DNA of 64,000 bases from an uncultured Selenomonas sp. (GTDB lineage: Bacteria; Bacillota; Negativicutes; Selenomonadales; Selenomonadaceae). Both the position numbers and the translations under genes were made by a program. Below are positions 33,705 to 42,211 of this stretch, piece after piece. Each line of letters opens with the position of its first letter. The stretch's first letter is position 1. The notes beneath the pieces are model-generated. The model did no database searches. It was not told the origin of the DNA and worked only from the letters and a program-made list of their open reading frames with translations. The stretch covers positions 248,001 to 312,000 of the forward strand of contig CAKPXP010000001.1 in assembly GCA_934202005.1 (NCBI GenBank), read 5' to 3'.

Positions 33705-34123
33705 GGGAACCATCCCTTCCATATTTGCGGCAGGCCGGGGCGTATTCCTCCAGCTGAGGCAGCGGCGCCTATGGCTCCCGCATTCAGTTGACAGCTCTGT
33801 TCTTCGTTCATCATAGCATAGCGAGGAGGGGGAATGAAAAAATTTTTGAAAATTTTGTGTTATGGAAGTGCCAGATTCTTCAGAGACGTTTGCGTCTGTG
33901 ATAGGTTGATGCTATCACCGACAGCCGCATTTTTGTATTTATCGCGAGAGCGCATTTCTGCTATACTGGAATGCGAGTGGAGACGGGCGCATGTGTGTGC
34001 GCAGGACGCCGGGCAGTACAGAGAGGCGTTTTTGCGGCGCAACTTGCAAAATCGGCCAAAACAAACTAAAATGAACGTTAGTATCGTGGAGTTATCATAT
34101 CCATTTGATTCGGAGGTACTTAT
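33705..34123. other. 419-bp control region before the MetF-like gene
   Basis: It holds a -10-like TATACT at 33962-33967 and a GCGC...GCGC hairpin at 33987-34002. An ACGCC/GGCGT stem with TTTTT (34006-34033) resembles a small terminator. A clear promoter follows at 34044-34072. There is no gene-sized ORF of convincing composition. The AT-rich left part (33790-33900) probably contains the promoter of the minus-strand gene. Confidence 0.5.
34044..34072 (+). promoter_or_regulatory. Promoter of the MetF-like gene
   Basis: TTGCAA (34044-34049), a 17-nt spacer and TAAAAT (34067-34072), about 50 nt before the ATG. Confidence 0.7.
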
Positions 34124-34873
34124 ATGAAGCGGATTTCCCTTGAGCTCGTGCCGCGTGATGAGGCGGCGCTGCGAGAGTCGCTGGATGTCGTGAAGCAGCA
34201 TGCGGCGCACGCGGATGTCATCAACATCCCTGACCTGCTCCGGCTGCCCATGCGGAGCTATGAGGGCGCAGCTGTGGCGAAGGAATATTTCAAGGCGGCG
34301 ATGCCGCACATCCGGGCGATGGATATCGATCTCTCTGCGGAACTGCCGATGAAGGACTTCCTGCGTGCGCAGGAAATCCGCGAGGTGCTCGTCATCCAGG
34401 GAGATCCGCCGCAGGATATGACGAAGAAAGTCTATCCGACGACATCGACGGATGTCATCCGCAAGTTCCGCGAGGAGATGCCGGAGGTCAAGGTCTACGC
34501 GGGCATCGACCAGTACCGCGGCTCGATGAGCGATGAGCTTTACCGCGTGAAGCGGAAGCTGCAGGCGGGCGCGGCTGGCTTTTTCACGCAGCCGTTTTTC
34601 GACCTGCGATATCTCTCCGTCTATGAGGACATGCTCACGGGGCTCGATGTTTACTGGGGCGTCGCGCCCGTGATGTCCGAGCGTTCCCAGAGCTATTGGG
34701 AGCGGAAGAACAAGGTCGTCTTCCCGCAGGAGTTCGCGCCGACGCTCGACTGGAGCATCGAGTTCACGCGGCGCGTGATGGCGTTTGCACAGGAGCGGGA
34801 CGAGAGCATCTACATCATGCCGATCAAGGCGAATCTCGAGGCGTATCTCGCGGGCATCTTTCCCGCAGTGTGA
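34124..34873 (+). CDS. Methylenetetrahydrofolate reductase family protein, short form
   Basis: A 249-residue MetF-like TIM-barrel protein, recognisable from the MKRISLELVPRD start, VLVIQGDPPQ near 90 and the AGAAGFFTQPFFDL segment near 147. It is shorter than the roughly 290 residues of E. coli MetF. It should bind FAD and interconvert methylene- and methyl-THF, feeding methionine synthesis. It is followed 163 bp later by nfnAB, which may supply or balance reduced ferredoxin and NAD(P)H; that link is inference. Confidence 0.75.
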   Translation: MKRISLELVPRDEAALRESLDVVKQHAAHADVINIPDLLRLPMRSYEGAAVAKEYFKAAMPHIRAMDIDLSAELPMKDFLRAQEIREVLVIQGDPPQDMTKKVYPTTSTDVIRKFREEMPEVKVYAGIDQYRGSMSDELYRVKRKLQAGAAGFFTQPFFDLRYLSVYEDMLTGLDVYWGVAPVMSERSQSYWERKNKVVFPQEFAPTLDWSIEFTRRVMAFAQERDESIYIMPIKANLEAYLAGIFPAV

Positions 34874-35002
34874 GCCGTGCGCTCGCGCGAGGGGGCGCGG
34901 AGTGCGGTGGGATTTGCGGTAGAGGTGATGCATGGTGTCCGCACGTCGGATACCTGTGCATCGAGGCACACAGACAAGGAAGAATCAATCGTAGGAGAGG
35001 CT

Positions 35003-35020
35003 GGGGCGGTTTTCCGCCCC
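35003..35020 (+). promoter_or_regulatory. Hairpin directly before nfnA
   Basis: GGGGCGG/CCGCCCC with loop TTTT, ending 5 nt before the AGGAGG-type ribosome binding site of nfnA. It may tune translation or protect the mRNA. Confidence 0.4.
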
Positions 35021-35036
35021 GGCAGGAGGAGGAGCC

Positions 35037-35879
35037 ATGTACGAGATTTTGAAAAAGGAAGAGCTTTCCCCGCATGTCTACGCGATGGAGATCGCTGCGC
35101 CGCGCGTCGCGAAGAAAGCGGAGCCGGGGCAGTTCATCATCCTGCGCGTCAATGAGGAGGGGGAGCGCATTCCTTTGACGATTGCGGATTTCAACCGTGA
35201 GACGGGACGCATCCTCATCGTGTTCCAGGTCATCGGCGCTTCGACGATGGAGCTCGCGGCGCTCGAGGCGGGGGACAGCCTGCTCGATTTCGTCGGGCCG
35301 CTCGGCCACCCGTCCGAGATCCGGAAGCTTGACGGCACGATGGTCGTCGTGGGCGGTGGCATCGGCATCGCGCCGACGTATCCGATCGCGCGCGCGATGC
35401 ATGAGGCGGGCAACAAGGTCATCGCCATTATGGGCGCGAAGACGAAGGATATCCTCATCATGGAGGAGGAGATGAAGGCCGTGACGGACGAGGTGCTCGT
35501 GACGACGGATGACGGCTCGTACGGCATCAAGGGCTTCGTGACGAACGCCGTGGAGGAGCTCGTAAGGCGCGGCGAGAAGATCGCGCAGGTCACGGCCATC
35601 GGCCCTGTCATCATGATGAAGAGCGTCGCGGAGGCGACGCGTCCGTACGGCATTCCAACGGTCGTCTCGCTCAACCCCATCATGGTGGATGGCACGGGCA
35701 TGTGCGGCGGCTGCCGCGTGACGGTCGGCGATGAGACGAAGTTCGCCTGCGTCGACGGGCCGGAGTTCGACGGCCATGCCGTCGACTTCCCGGGGCTTAT
35801 GAGCCGCCAGCGCATGTACCGCGATCTGGAGGCTGTGGAGAAAGAACACGTTTGCCGTATTGGCCTGGGGAGGAAATGA
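35037..35879 (+). CDS. nfnA: NfnA-type ferredoxin-NADP+ reductase subunit alpha
   Basis: A 280-residue FAD/NAD-binding subunit of the ferredoxin-NADP reductase/sulfide dehydrogenase family. It has an N-terminal FAD-binding beta barrel and an NAD-binding part beginning VVVGGGIGIAPTYPIA near 101. A C-terminal [2Fe-2S] site has its ligands in GMCGGCRVTVGDETKFACVD. With the adjacent larger subunit it would form the electron-bifurcating NfnAB complex or a related reductase. The ATG has AGGAGGAGG upstream. Its TGA lies inside the nfnB ribosome binding region. Confidence 0.85.
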   Translation: MYEILKKEELSPHVYAMEIAAPRVAKKAEPGQFIILRVNEEGERIPLTIADFNRETGRILIVFQVIGASTMELAALEAGDSLLDFVGPLGHPSEIRKLDGTMVVVGGGIGIAPTYPIARAMHEAGNKVIAIMGAKTKDILIMEEEMKAVTDEVLVTTDDGSYGIKGFVTNAVEELVRRGEKIAQVTAIGPVIMMKSVAEATRPYGIPTVVSLNPIMVDGTGMCGGCRVTVGDETKFACVDGPEFDGHAVDFPGLMSRQRMYRDLEAVEKEHVCRIGLGRK

Positions 35880-35881
35880 TC

Positions 35882-37294
35882 ATGGCTCTGTCACTCAAGA
35901 AACATCCGATGCCCGTGCAGGCGCCGGAGGTCCGCGCGCATAATTTCGAGGAGGTCGCGCTCGGCTACGACGAGGAGACGGCCGTCGCGGAGGCGGAGCG
36001 CTGCCTCCACTGCAAGGTGCCGCAGTGCCGCAAGGGCTGCCCGGTCTCTGTTGACATCCCCGCGTTCATCGCGAAGATTAAGGAACGCGACTATGACGGC
36101 GCCATCGAGAAAATTAAGGAGACAAACTCCTTGCCGGCTGTCTGTGGCCGCGTCTGCCCGCAGGAGAATCAGTGCGAGAAATACTGCATCCTCGGCAAGA
36201 AGGGCGAGCCGGTCGGCATCGGCCGTCTCGAGCGGTTCGCAGCGGATCGGGCGCTCGCTAAGGAGATGCCGGATGCGCCTTTCGCCGCAGCCCCAGATGC
36301 GCAGCGCGTCGCGGTCATCGGCTCCGGCCCCTCCGGGCTTTCCTGCGCGGGCGATCTCGCGAAGCGCGGCTACAAGGTCACGATTTTTGAGGCGCTGCAC
36401 AAGGCTGGCGGCGTGCTCTCCTACGGCATTCCAGAGTTCCGCCTGCCGAAGGACAAGGTCGTGCAGAAGGAGATCGAGAACCTCGAGAAGCTCGGCGTGA
36501 CCATCGAGACGGACGCCGTGGCGGGCCGCCTCTACACGGTGGACGAGCTCCTCGGCGAGGAGGGATTCGATGCGGTCTTCATCGGCACGGGCGCCGGCCT
36601 GCCGCGGTTCCAGAACATCCCGGGCGAGAGCCTCAGCGGCGTCTACTCTGCCAATGAGTTCCTCACGCGCTGCAATCTCATGAAGGCGTACCGTTTCCCC
36701 GACTATGCGACGCCGCTCAAGGTCGGCGAGACGGCAGCCATCATCGGCGGCGGCAATGTCGCGATGGATGCGGCGCGCACGGCGCTGCGTCTCGGCGCGG
36801 AGCATGTCTACATCGTCTACCGCCGCAGCGAGGCGGAACTGCCCGCGCGCGCGGAGGAGGTAGAGCACGCCAAGGAGGAGGGCATCGACTTCCGCCTGCT
36901 CACGAACCCCGTCGCCATCGAGGGCGATGAAAACGGCTGGGTGAAAGCGATGCGCTGCATCCGCATGGAGCTAGGGGAGCCGGATGCGTCCGGACGCCGT
37001 CGGCCGATCCCCGTCGAGGGATCGGAGTTCTCCCTTGCGGTCGATACGGTCATCGTCGCCATCGGCACGGGGCCGAATCCTATCATCGCGCAGACAACGC
37101 CGGGGCTCGCACTCACGAAGCGCGGCAACATCGCGGCGGACGAGGAGACGGGCGCGACGTCAAAGCCTGGCGTCTTCGCGGGCGGCGACATCGTGACGGG
37201 CGCGGCGACGGTCATCCTCGCGATGGGTGCGGGGCGCAAGGCGGCCGCGGCCATTGACGCCTATCTGAAGGAAAAGAAAGCGGAAAGGGACTGA
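35882..37294 (+). CDS. nfnB: NfnB / glutamate synthase small-subunit-like oxidoreductase
   Basis: A 470-residue flavoprotein. The N-terminal iron-sulfur part has CLHCKVPQCRKGCP near 40 and CGRVCPQENQCEKYC near 88-102. The first FAD motif VIGSGPSGLSC is near 145 and the NADPH site IIGGGNVAMDAAR near 287. ATG 35882 is 8 nt from GGAGG; ATG 35876 overlaps the nfnA stop but is too close to that site. In the context of nfnA it most likely forms NfnAB; standing alone it would be called GltA/GltD-like. Confidence 0.87.
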   Translation: MALSLKKHPMPVQAPEVRAHNFEEVALGYDEETAVAEAERCLHCKVPQCRKGCPVSVDIPAFIAKIKERDYDGAIEKIKETNSLPAVCGRVCPQENQCEKYCILGKKGEPVGIGRLERFAADRALAKEMPDAPFAAAPDAQRVAVIGSGPSGLSCAGDLAKRGYKVTIFEALHKAGGVLSYGIPEFRLPKDKVVQKEIENLEKLGVTIETDAVAGRLYTVDELLGEEGFDAVFIGTGAGLPRFQNIPGESLSGVYSANEFLTRCNLMKAYRFPDYATPLKVGETAAIIGGGNVAMDAARTALRLGAEHVYIVYRRSEAELPARAEEVEHAKEEGIDFRLLTNPVAIEGDENGWVKAMRCIRMELGEPDASGRRRPIPVEGSEFSLAVDTVIVAIGTGPNPIIAQTTPGLALTKRGNIAADEETGATSKPGVFAGGDIVTGAATVILAMGAGRKAAAAIDAYLKEKKAERD

Positions 37295-37301
37295 GGCGCG
37301 C

Positions 37302-37904
37302 ATGGACTTTGCGGCGATTGATTTTGAGACGGCGACAGCGGCGCGGGATTCCGCCTGCAGCGTAGCCGTCGTGGAGATAAAGGACGGCAGGATACAGGAG
37401 AGCTTTTCCGCGCTCATCCGGCCGCCGGAGAACCGTTATAACGCGTTCAATATTAGGATTCACGGCATCACGCCCGAGGATACGGAGACGGCGCCGGACT
37501 TTGCGGACATATGGCCTGAGCTTGCAGCTCATCTGGAAAACAAGATCGTGGTCGCGCACAATGCGCGGTTCGATATGAATGTCCTCGCCTCCTGTTTGGC
37601 GGGAGCTGACCTGCGTGCACCGGCGTTCTCCTATGCGGATACCGTCGCCATTGCGCGCAAGGCGTGGCCGGAGCTTGCGAATCACAAGCTCGATACCGTG
37701 GGCGCGTTCCTCGGGCTCAAGTTCCAGCATCATGACGCGCTCGAGGACGCGCGCGTCTGCGCGGCCATCCCGGTCTACGCGAGACGTGCGCTCGGCACAG
37801 TGGATGATTTCCCGGCGCTCGTGCGCGCGCTCGGCGTGCGGCTCATTCCCTTCGGACAGGCACGCATGGGCTATGGTGCCGGGCGAGGGGGTTGGCGGCG
37901 GTGA
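37302..37904 (+). CDS. DEDDh 3'-5' exonuclease (DnaQ-like)
   Basis: A 200-residue RNase T/DnaQ-fold exonuclease with all motifs: FAAIDFETA (ExoI D and E) at 3-11, VVAHNARFDMNVL (ExoII) near 83-95, and HHDALEDARV (ExoIIIe, H and D) near 145-154. A Gly/Arg-rich tail ends the protein. It may be a stand-alone proofreading or nucleic-acid trimming enzyme. It follows nfnB by 7 bp, and its stop overlaps the GTG of the DUF523 gene. Confidence 0.85.
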   Translation: MDFAAIDFETATAARDSACSVAVVEIKDGRIQESFSALIRPPENRYNAFNIRIHGITPEDTETAPDFADIWPELAAHLENKIVVAHNARFDMNVLASCLAGADLRAPAFSYADTVAIARKAWPELANHKLDTVGAFLGLKFQHHDALEDARVCAAIPVYARRALGTVDDFPALVRALGVRLIPFGQARMGYGAGRGGWRR

Positions 37905-38401
37905 TCCTCGTCAGTGCTTGTCTCCTCGGTCATCGCGTCAAGTACGACGGTGGCACGAACACGCATGACCTCATCCTGCGGTATCATGAGCGGGGACAGT
38001 TCCTTGCCATCTGTCCGGAGTGCTTCGCCCTGTTGCCTGTGCCGCGGCCGCCCATGGAACTCTGCCATGTGACGGGCGCAGCCTTGTTGGCCGGCAAGGG
38101 GAAGGCTGTCGACCGAAACGGGCTCGATACGACGGAGTATCTGCTCACGGGGGCGCGGAAGGTGCTGAAAATCGCTGAAACCTACGAGATCAGGACAGCC
38201 ATTCTCAAGGAGAGCAGTCCTTCCTGCGGCGTTCACGTCGTCCATACCGGCGATTTCGACGGCAGGAAGCAGCCGGGCATGGGCGTTGCCGCCGCGCTGC
38301 TCACGGCGCACGGCATCCGCGTCTACTCGGAGACGGATCTGACGCAGGCGCTTTTAGAGCAACTCCTCAGGGAGGACGCGGCAGCCAGGCGTCCCTCTTG
38401 A
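37901..38401 (+). CDS. DUF523 family protein
   Basis: A 166-residue protein whose start (ILVSACLLGHRVKYDGG), the ICPECF motif and ESSPSCGV match the DUF523 family. Conserved cysteines suggest a metal or cluster site; function is unknown. GTG 37901 overlaps the TGA of the exonuclease gene (GTGA) with GAGGGGG upstream, and gives the usual family start; TTG 37892 is the alternative. Confidence 0.8.
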   Translation: MILVSACLLGHRVKYDGGTNTHDLILRYHERGQFLAICPECFALLPVPRPPMELCHVTGAALLAGKGKAVDRNGLDTTEYLLTGARKVLKIAETYEIRTAILKESSPSCGVHVVHTGDFDGRKQPGMGVAAALLTAHGIRVYSETDLTQALLEQLLREDAAARRPS

Positions 38402-38592
38402 GCAACTGCCCCTGCCACTACACTCCTTTCCGCCGCTGTCATCTGGATGGCATTCTGGCAGCGCGTCACGAGCCGGGTCTTTATAGGGATTACCGGCCGT
38501 TTTGGCCCGTTTTCCATTGCCTGACCAAAAAGCCATGAGGCGCGGGACAGGCAAGATAGAAGTGCTTTTGAGAAATTTTTGGAGGTATGAAC

Positions 38593-39099
38593 ATGAAGAA
38601 AATGAAACGCATCGCAGCTATGACACTTGCGGCCAGCCTGCTCGCCGTGCCGGCCCTCGCGGCACCGGTCAACCAGATGGCGAACCATGAGACGGCCATC
38701 GGCGCGAATACGAAGGGCGGCTATATCGAGCACAAGGTCACGGGCAAGGCGACCGTTGGCTATGAGTACATGGATCGCGACGAGTACCAGAACCAGGACG
38801 CTGTCTATCTGCAGTACGATCTCATCGGCTCAGAGGTCAAGGCCATCGGCGGCTATCGCTGGAACCTGCCGGGCGACAAGCACAACGCCTATATCGGCGC
38901 GGCTGTGAGCACGCCGAAGGTTTTCGGTTTCGAGGCGTATGCTTCCTATGTTGCCGGCAAGGATTTCAACGAGACGCAGGTCGGCATCAACAAGAACCTC
39001 ATCGCGAACATCGACGCGAACATCAATTACCACAACTTCAAACCGGATGAAGGACACCACGAGGATGGTGTTGGCTTCGGGCTTTCTGTGAAGTTCTGA
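38593..39099 (+). CDS. Secreted beta-barrel-like outer-membrane protein
   Basis: A 168-residue protein with a clear signal peptide (MKKMKRIAAMTLAASLLAVP, cleavage after ALA near 23). The mature part alternates polar and aromatic residues (KATVGYEYMDRD, AYIGAAVSTPKVFGF, EDGVGFGLSVKF) and ends in Phe, typical of small outer-membrane barrels. ATG 38593 sits 6 nt from GGAGGT; ATG 38587 is directly at that site. It lies alone between terminators. Such a protein fits a diderm Firmicute. No named family is recognised. Confidence 0.7.
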   Translation: MKKMKRIAAMTLAASLLAVPALAAPVNQMANHETAIGANTKGGYIEHKVTGKATVGYEYMDRDEYQNQDAVYLQYDLIGSEVKAIGGYRWNLPGDKHNAYIGAAVSTPKVFGFEAYASYVAGKDFNETQVGINKNLIANIDANINYHNFKPDEGHHEDGVGFGLSVKF

Positions 39100-39113
39100 T
39101 CAGACGCCAAGCA

Positions 39114-39148
39114 ACGGGCGGCAGACGTACGGTCTGCCGCCCGTTTTG
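39114..39148 (+). terminator. Terminator after the outer-membrane protein gene
   Basis: Stem ACGGGCGGCAGAC/GTCTGCCGCCCGT, 13 bp, followed by TTTTGAT. Confidence 0.9.
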
Positions 39149-39230
39149 ATATGCTGGGATCACGAACGCGGACAGGATCGGCGGGAAAGCCGGATCATAC
39201 CGTCGTAGAATTGGGGAACGTGGAATATCA

Positions 39231-39261
39231 TTGTTAACCTTATATATAAAATAGTTGACGA
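39231..39261 (+). promoter_or_regulatory. BirA operator of the biotin operon
   Basis: TTGTTAAC (39231-39238), a 15-nt AT-rich spacer and GTTGACGA (39254-39261), 6 of 8 positions matching the inverted half-site. This is the biotin operator pattern TTGTTAAC-N14-16-GTTAACAA bound by the BirA repressor/biotin ligase. The right half-site overlaps the -35 box of the downstream promoter, so binding would block RNA polymerase. Confidence 0.82.
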
Positions 39262-39283
39262 TAGCTTTTTCTAAGTGTATGAT
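39255..39283 (+). promoter_or_regulatory. Promoter of bioY-bioD-bioA
   Basis: TTGACG (39255-39260), a 17-nt spacer and TATGAT (39278-39283). The -35 box lies inside the right half of the BirA operator. Confidence 0.8.
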
Positions 39284-39315
39284 AATACGAGTGAGATGAA
39301 AGGAGTGTTTTTTCG

Positions 39316-39909
39316 ATGAAACACATGAAAACGCGCGAGCTTGTGCTCTGCGCTCTCTTTGTCGCGCTTATCACGGCCGGCACGTTCGTGCGGATTCCCG
39401 TGGGGACGGATGTCCATACGTTGCAGTTCCTCTTCACGCTGCTCGCGGGGCTCTTGCTCGGCGCGCGCCTCGGCGCGCTGGCCGTTGTCGTCTACATCCT
39501 GCTCGGCCTTGCCGGCGTGCCGGTCTTTGCCTCGGGCGGCGGCCCGTCGTATGTGTTGCAGCCGACGTTCGGCTATCTCATCGGCTTCGTGGTGCAGGCG
39601 TGGCTCTGTGGGCGGTATGCGCGGCGCGTGGCGCAGGTGAGCTTCCGCAGCCTGCTGCTCGTGAACCTCCTCGGCATGGCGGTCGTTTATCTCCTCGGCA
39701 TCAGTTGGTTCTATGTCTTCTCGAATTTCGTTCTCGACGCGCCGATCGCGCTCTGGGCGGCGATCTTCTACTGCGGCATCCTGCAGGCGCCGCCGGATTT
39801 CATGCTCTGCGTGGCGGCGGCGGCGCTTGGTCTGCGCTGTCATGCGGCGGGCCTCTGGGTGATGCCGGCACCCGCAAAGGCGGAGCCACTGGCGGCAAAG
39901 GAGGCATGA
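39316..39909 (+). CDS. bioY: Biotin transporter substrate-binding component BioY
   Basis: A 197-residue integral membrane protein with about six transmembrane helices; the S-component of the energy-coupling factor biotin transporter. Family segments include LVLCALFVALITAGTFVRIP, LLLGARLGALAVVVYILLGLAGVPVF and GGPSYVLQPTFGYLIGF. The start follows AAAGGAGTG. It is the first gene of a BirA-controlled operon; bioD begins 3 bp later, so biotin uptake and a late biosynthetic step are co-regulated. Confidence 0.92.
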   Translation: MKHMKTRELVLCALFVALITAGTFVRIPVGTDVHTLQFLFTLLAGLLLGARLGALAVVVYILLGLAGVPVFASGGGPSYVLQPTFGYLIGFVVQAWLCGRYARRVAQVSFRSLLLVNLLGMAVVYLLGISWFYVFSNFVLDAPIALWAAIFYCGILQAPPDFMLCVAAAALGLRCHAAGLWVMPAPAKAEPLAAKEA

Positions 39910-39912
39910 GCG

Positions 39913-40599
39913 ATGGGAAAAGGTCTTTTCATCACGGGTACGGGGACGGACATCGGCAAGACGTATGTCACGGGACTCATTGTGAAATGCCTGCGTGACG
40001 CGGGCATGCACGCAGGTTATTACAAGGCGGCGCTTTCTGGCGCTGAGCGTGATGCGGCGGGGCAGCTCCTGCCGGGGGATGCGCTCCATGTCAACGAGGT
40101 CGCGGGGCTCGGCGAGACAATCCCGCATCTCGTCTCCTATATCTACGAGGAGGCTGTCTCGCCGCATCTTGCGGCGCAGCGCAGCGGCATGCCCATCGAT
40201 TTTGACAAGGTGCGGCGCGATTTTCGCGCGGCGCTTACGCGCTATGACTACCTCACGATGGAGGGGAGCGGCGGCATTATCTGTCCGCTGCGCTGGGACG
40301 AGACGCAGCATGTCGTGCTCGATGACCTCGTGAAAGACCTCGGCCTCGGCACGCTCGTCATCGCGGACGCGGGGCTCGGCACGATCAACGCTGTCGTGCT
40401 CACCATCGAGCACTTGCGCGCGCGGGAGATTCCCGTGCGCGGCATCATCTTCAATCATTGCCATCCGGGCAATTTCATGGAGGAGGATAATGCCCGCATG
40501 GTCGAGGAGATGACGCAGGTGCCCGTGCTCGCCTATGTGCAGCCCGGTGACAAGGAGCTCCGCATGGACGCAGCGGAGCTTGCGGCACTTTATGCTTGA
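39913..40599 (+). CDS. bioD: Dethiobiotin synthetase
   Basis: A 228-residue ATP-dependent enzyme converting 7,8-diaminopelargonate and CO2 to dethiobiotin. The P-loop GTGTDIGKTYVT is at residues 8-19. The catalytic Lys in YKAAL near 37 and the MEGSGGI segment near 116 are present. It follows bioY by 3 bp. A 3' gap of about 50 bp with GAGGAGAG leads to bioA. bioB and bioF are not nearby. Confidence 0.92.
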   Translation: MGKGLFITGTGTDIGKTYVTGLIVKCLRDAGMHAGYYKAALSGAERDAAGQLLPGDALHVNEVAGLGETIPHLVSYIYEEAVSPHLAAQRSGMPIDFDKVRRDFRAALTRYDYLTMEGSGGIICPLRWDETQHVVLDDLVKDLGLGTLVIADAGLGTINAVVLTIEHLRAREIPVRGIIFNHCHPGNFMEEDNARMVEEMTQVPVLAYVQPGDKELRMDAAELAALYA

Positions 40600-40651
40600 G
40601 CGGACACGGTGCGCCGGTGGACGAATGTTCGTATTGGGAAGAGGAGAGACA

Positions 40652-42004
40652 ATGACGAAAACCTGGGAGGAGCGGGATCTCGCGCATATCTGGCATCCCT
40701 GCTCGCAGATGAAGGATTATGAGACGCTGCCGCCGATGGTCATCGACCACGGCAAGGGTGTCTGGCTCTACGACATTCACGGCAAGAAATACCTCGACAT
40801 CGTGAGTTCCTGGTGGGCCAATCTGCTCGGGCACGCGAACCCCGCGATCAACGCGGCCATCAAGGAGCAGATCGATAAGCTCGAGCATGTGATTTTCGCG
40901 AACTTTTCCCATCGGCCGGCCATTGAGCTGGCGGAAAAGCTCGCAGAAATCACGCCCGAGCGGATCAATAAGTTCCATTTCAACGACAATGGCTCCTCCT
41001 CAGTCGAGGCGGCGCTCAAGATGTGCTTCCAGTTCTACCACCAGACGGGGAAGCCGGAGAAGCAGCGCTTCATGTGCCTTTCGGAGGGATACCATGGCGA
41101 GACGATCGGCGCGCTCTCGGTCGGCAGCATGGATCTCTACGCGAAGCTCTATCAGCCGATGATGATGGAGAACATCCATGTCGAAGCGCCGGACTGCTAT
41201 CGGTGCCCGTACGGAAAACAGCGCGAAAGTTGCGCGTGCGAGTGCTTCGAGAAGGCCGAGCAGGCGTTCGCCGCACACGCGCAAGAGACGGCGGCGATGA
41301 TTGTCGAGCCGCTCCTGCAGGGCAGCGCGGGCATGCGCATCTATCCGCCGCTCTATCTCAAAAAGCTGCGCGCGCTCTGCGACCGCTGCGATGTCAAGCT
41401 CATCGCTGACGAGATCGCAACGGGCTTCGGGCGCACGGGGACGATGTTCGCCTGTGACCAGGCGGGCATCAGTCCTGATGTCATGTGCATCTCGAAAGGG
41501 CTCACAGGCGGTTACCTGCCGATGTCCGTGACCTGTGTCTCCGATGAGATCTACGACGCATTCTACGACGATTACGGTACGGGGCACGCGTTCGTCCACA
41601 GCCACACCTACGCGGGCAATCCGCTCGGCTGCGCGGCGGCGCTCGCCGTGCAGCGCGTGCTTGAGGAGCAGCATGTGCTTGAGACGGCCGCGCAGAACGC
41701 CAAGTGGCTCACGGCGGAGATGAAGAAAGCCTTCGGCGTGCATCCGAATGTCGGCGAGATCCGCCACATCGGCCTCATCCACGCCATTGAGCTCGTGAAG
41801 GATCCGGCGACGAAGGAGCCGCTCGACGCGCGTCGGCGCACGGGCTACGCCATCTACAAGAAGGCGCTGTCGCGCGGCCTCGTACTGCGGTCGCTCGGCG
41901 ACATCCTCTATTTCAATCCGCCGCTCAACATCACGCGCGAGGAGCTCAGTCTCGCCATCGAGATGGCGCATGAGGCGGTGACGGCCGTCTTGCCGGAGGG
42001 CTGA
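40652..42004 (+). CDS. bioA: Adenosylmethionine-8-amino-7-oxononanoate aminotransferase
   Basis: A 450-residue class III PLP aminotransferase making diaminopelargonate for BioD. Substrate and PLP motifs include HIWHPCSQMKDYE near 10, FNDNGSSSVEAALKM near 110 and the PLP Lys in SKGLTGGYLPMS near 283. ATG 40652 is in frame behind GAGGAGAG. The last step of the pathway (BioB) must be elsewhere. It ends just before a region with a hairpin that may close the operon. Confidence 0.93.
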   Translation: MTKTWEERDLAHIWHPCSQMKDYETLPPMVIDHGKGVWLYDIHGKKYLDIVSSWWANLLGHANPAINAAIKEQIDKLEHVIFANFSHRPAIELAEKLAEITPERINKFHFNDNGSSSVEAALKMCFQFYHQTGKPEKQRFMCLSEGYHGETIGALSVGSMDLYAKLYQPMMMENIHVEAPDCYRCPYGKQRESCACECFEKAEQAFAAHAQETAAMIVEPLLQGSAGMRIYPPLYLKKLRALCDRCDVKLIADEIATGFGRTGTMFACDQAGISPDVMCISKGLTGGYLPMSVTCVSDEIYDAFYDDYGTGHAFVHSHTYAGNPLGCAAALAVQRVLEEQHVLETAAQNAKWLTAEMKKAFGVHPNVGEIRHIGLIHAIELVKDPATKEPLDARRRTGYAIYKKALSRGLVLRSLGDILYFNPPLNITREELSLAIEMAHEAVTAVLPEG

Positions 42005-42148
42005 GAGTGGCATAGCATTTCGTGACAAAACGCTGACAGGTATGGTATCCTAAATGGGACATCTTACTGTCGGCGTTTTATTATGTAAATCCCCAAGAAC
42101 ACAAGCCGCAGGCGCAGCGTGATTGGCTGGAAATCCTCTAAGGGCGGC

Positions 42149-42178
42149 GCACAATGTCCACGAAGTGGACGTTTGTGC
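42149..42178 (+). terminator. Hairpin between bioA and the ZIP transporter gene
   Basis: Nearly perfect stem GCACAA-GTCCAC/GTGGAC-TTGTGC with loop GAA, followed by ATGTAATTTTGTGATTTTTT. It may end the biotin operon or act in the leader of the transporter gene. Confidence 0.55.
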
Positions 42179-42211
42179 ATGTAATTTTGTGATTTTTTCA
42201 GGAGGTGCACG

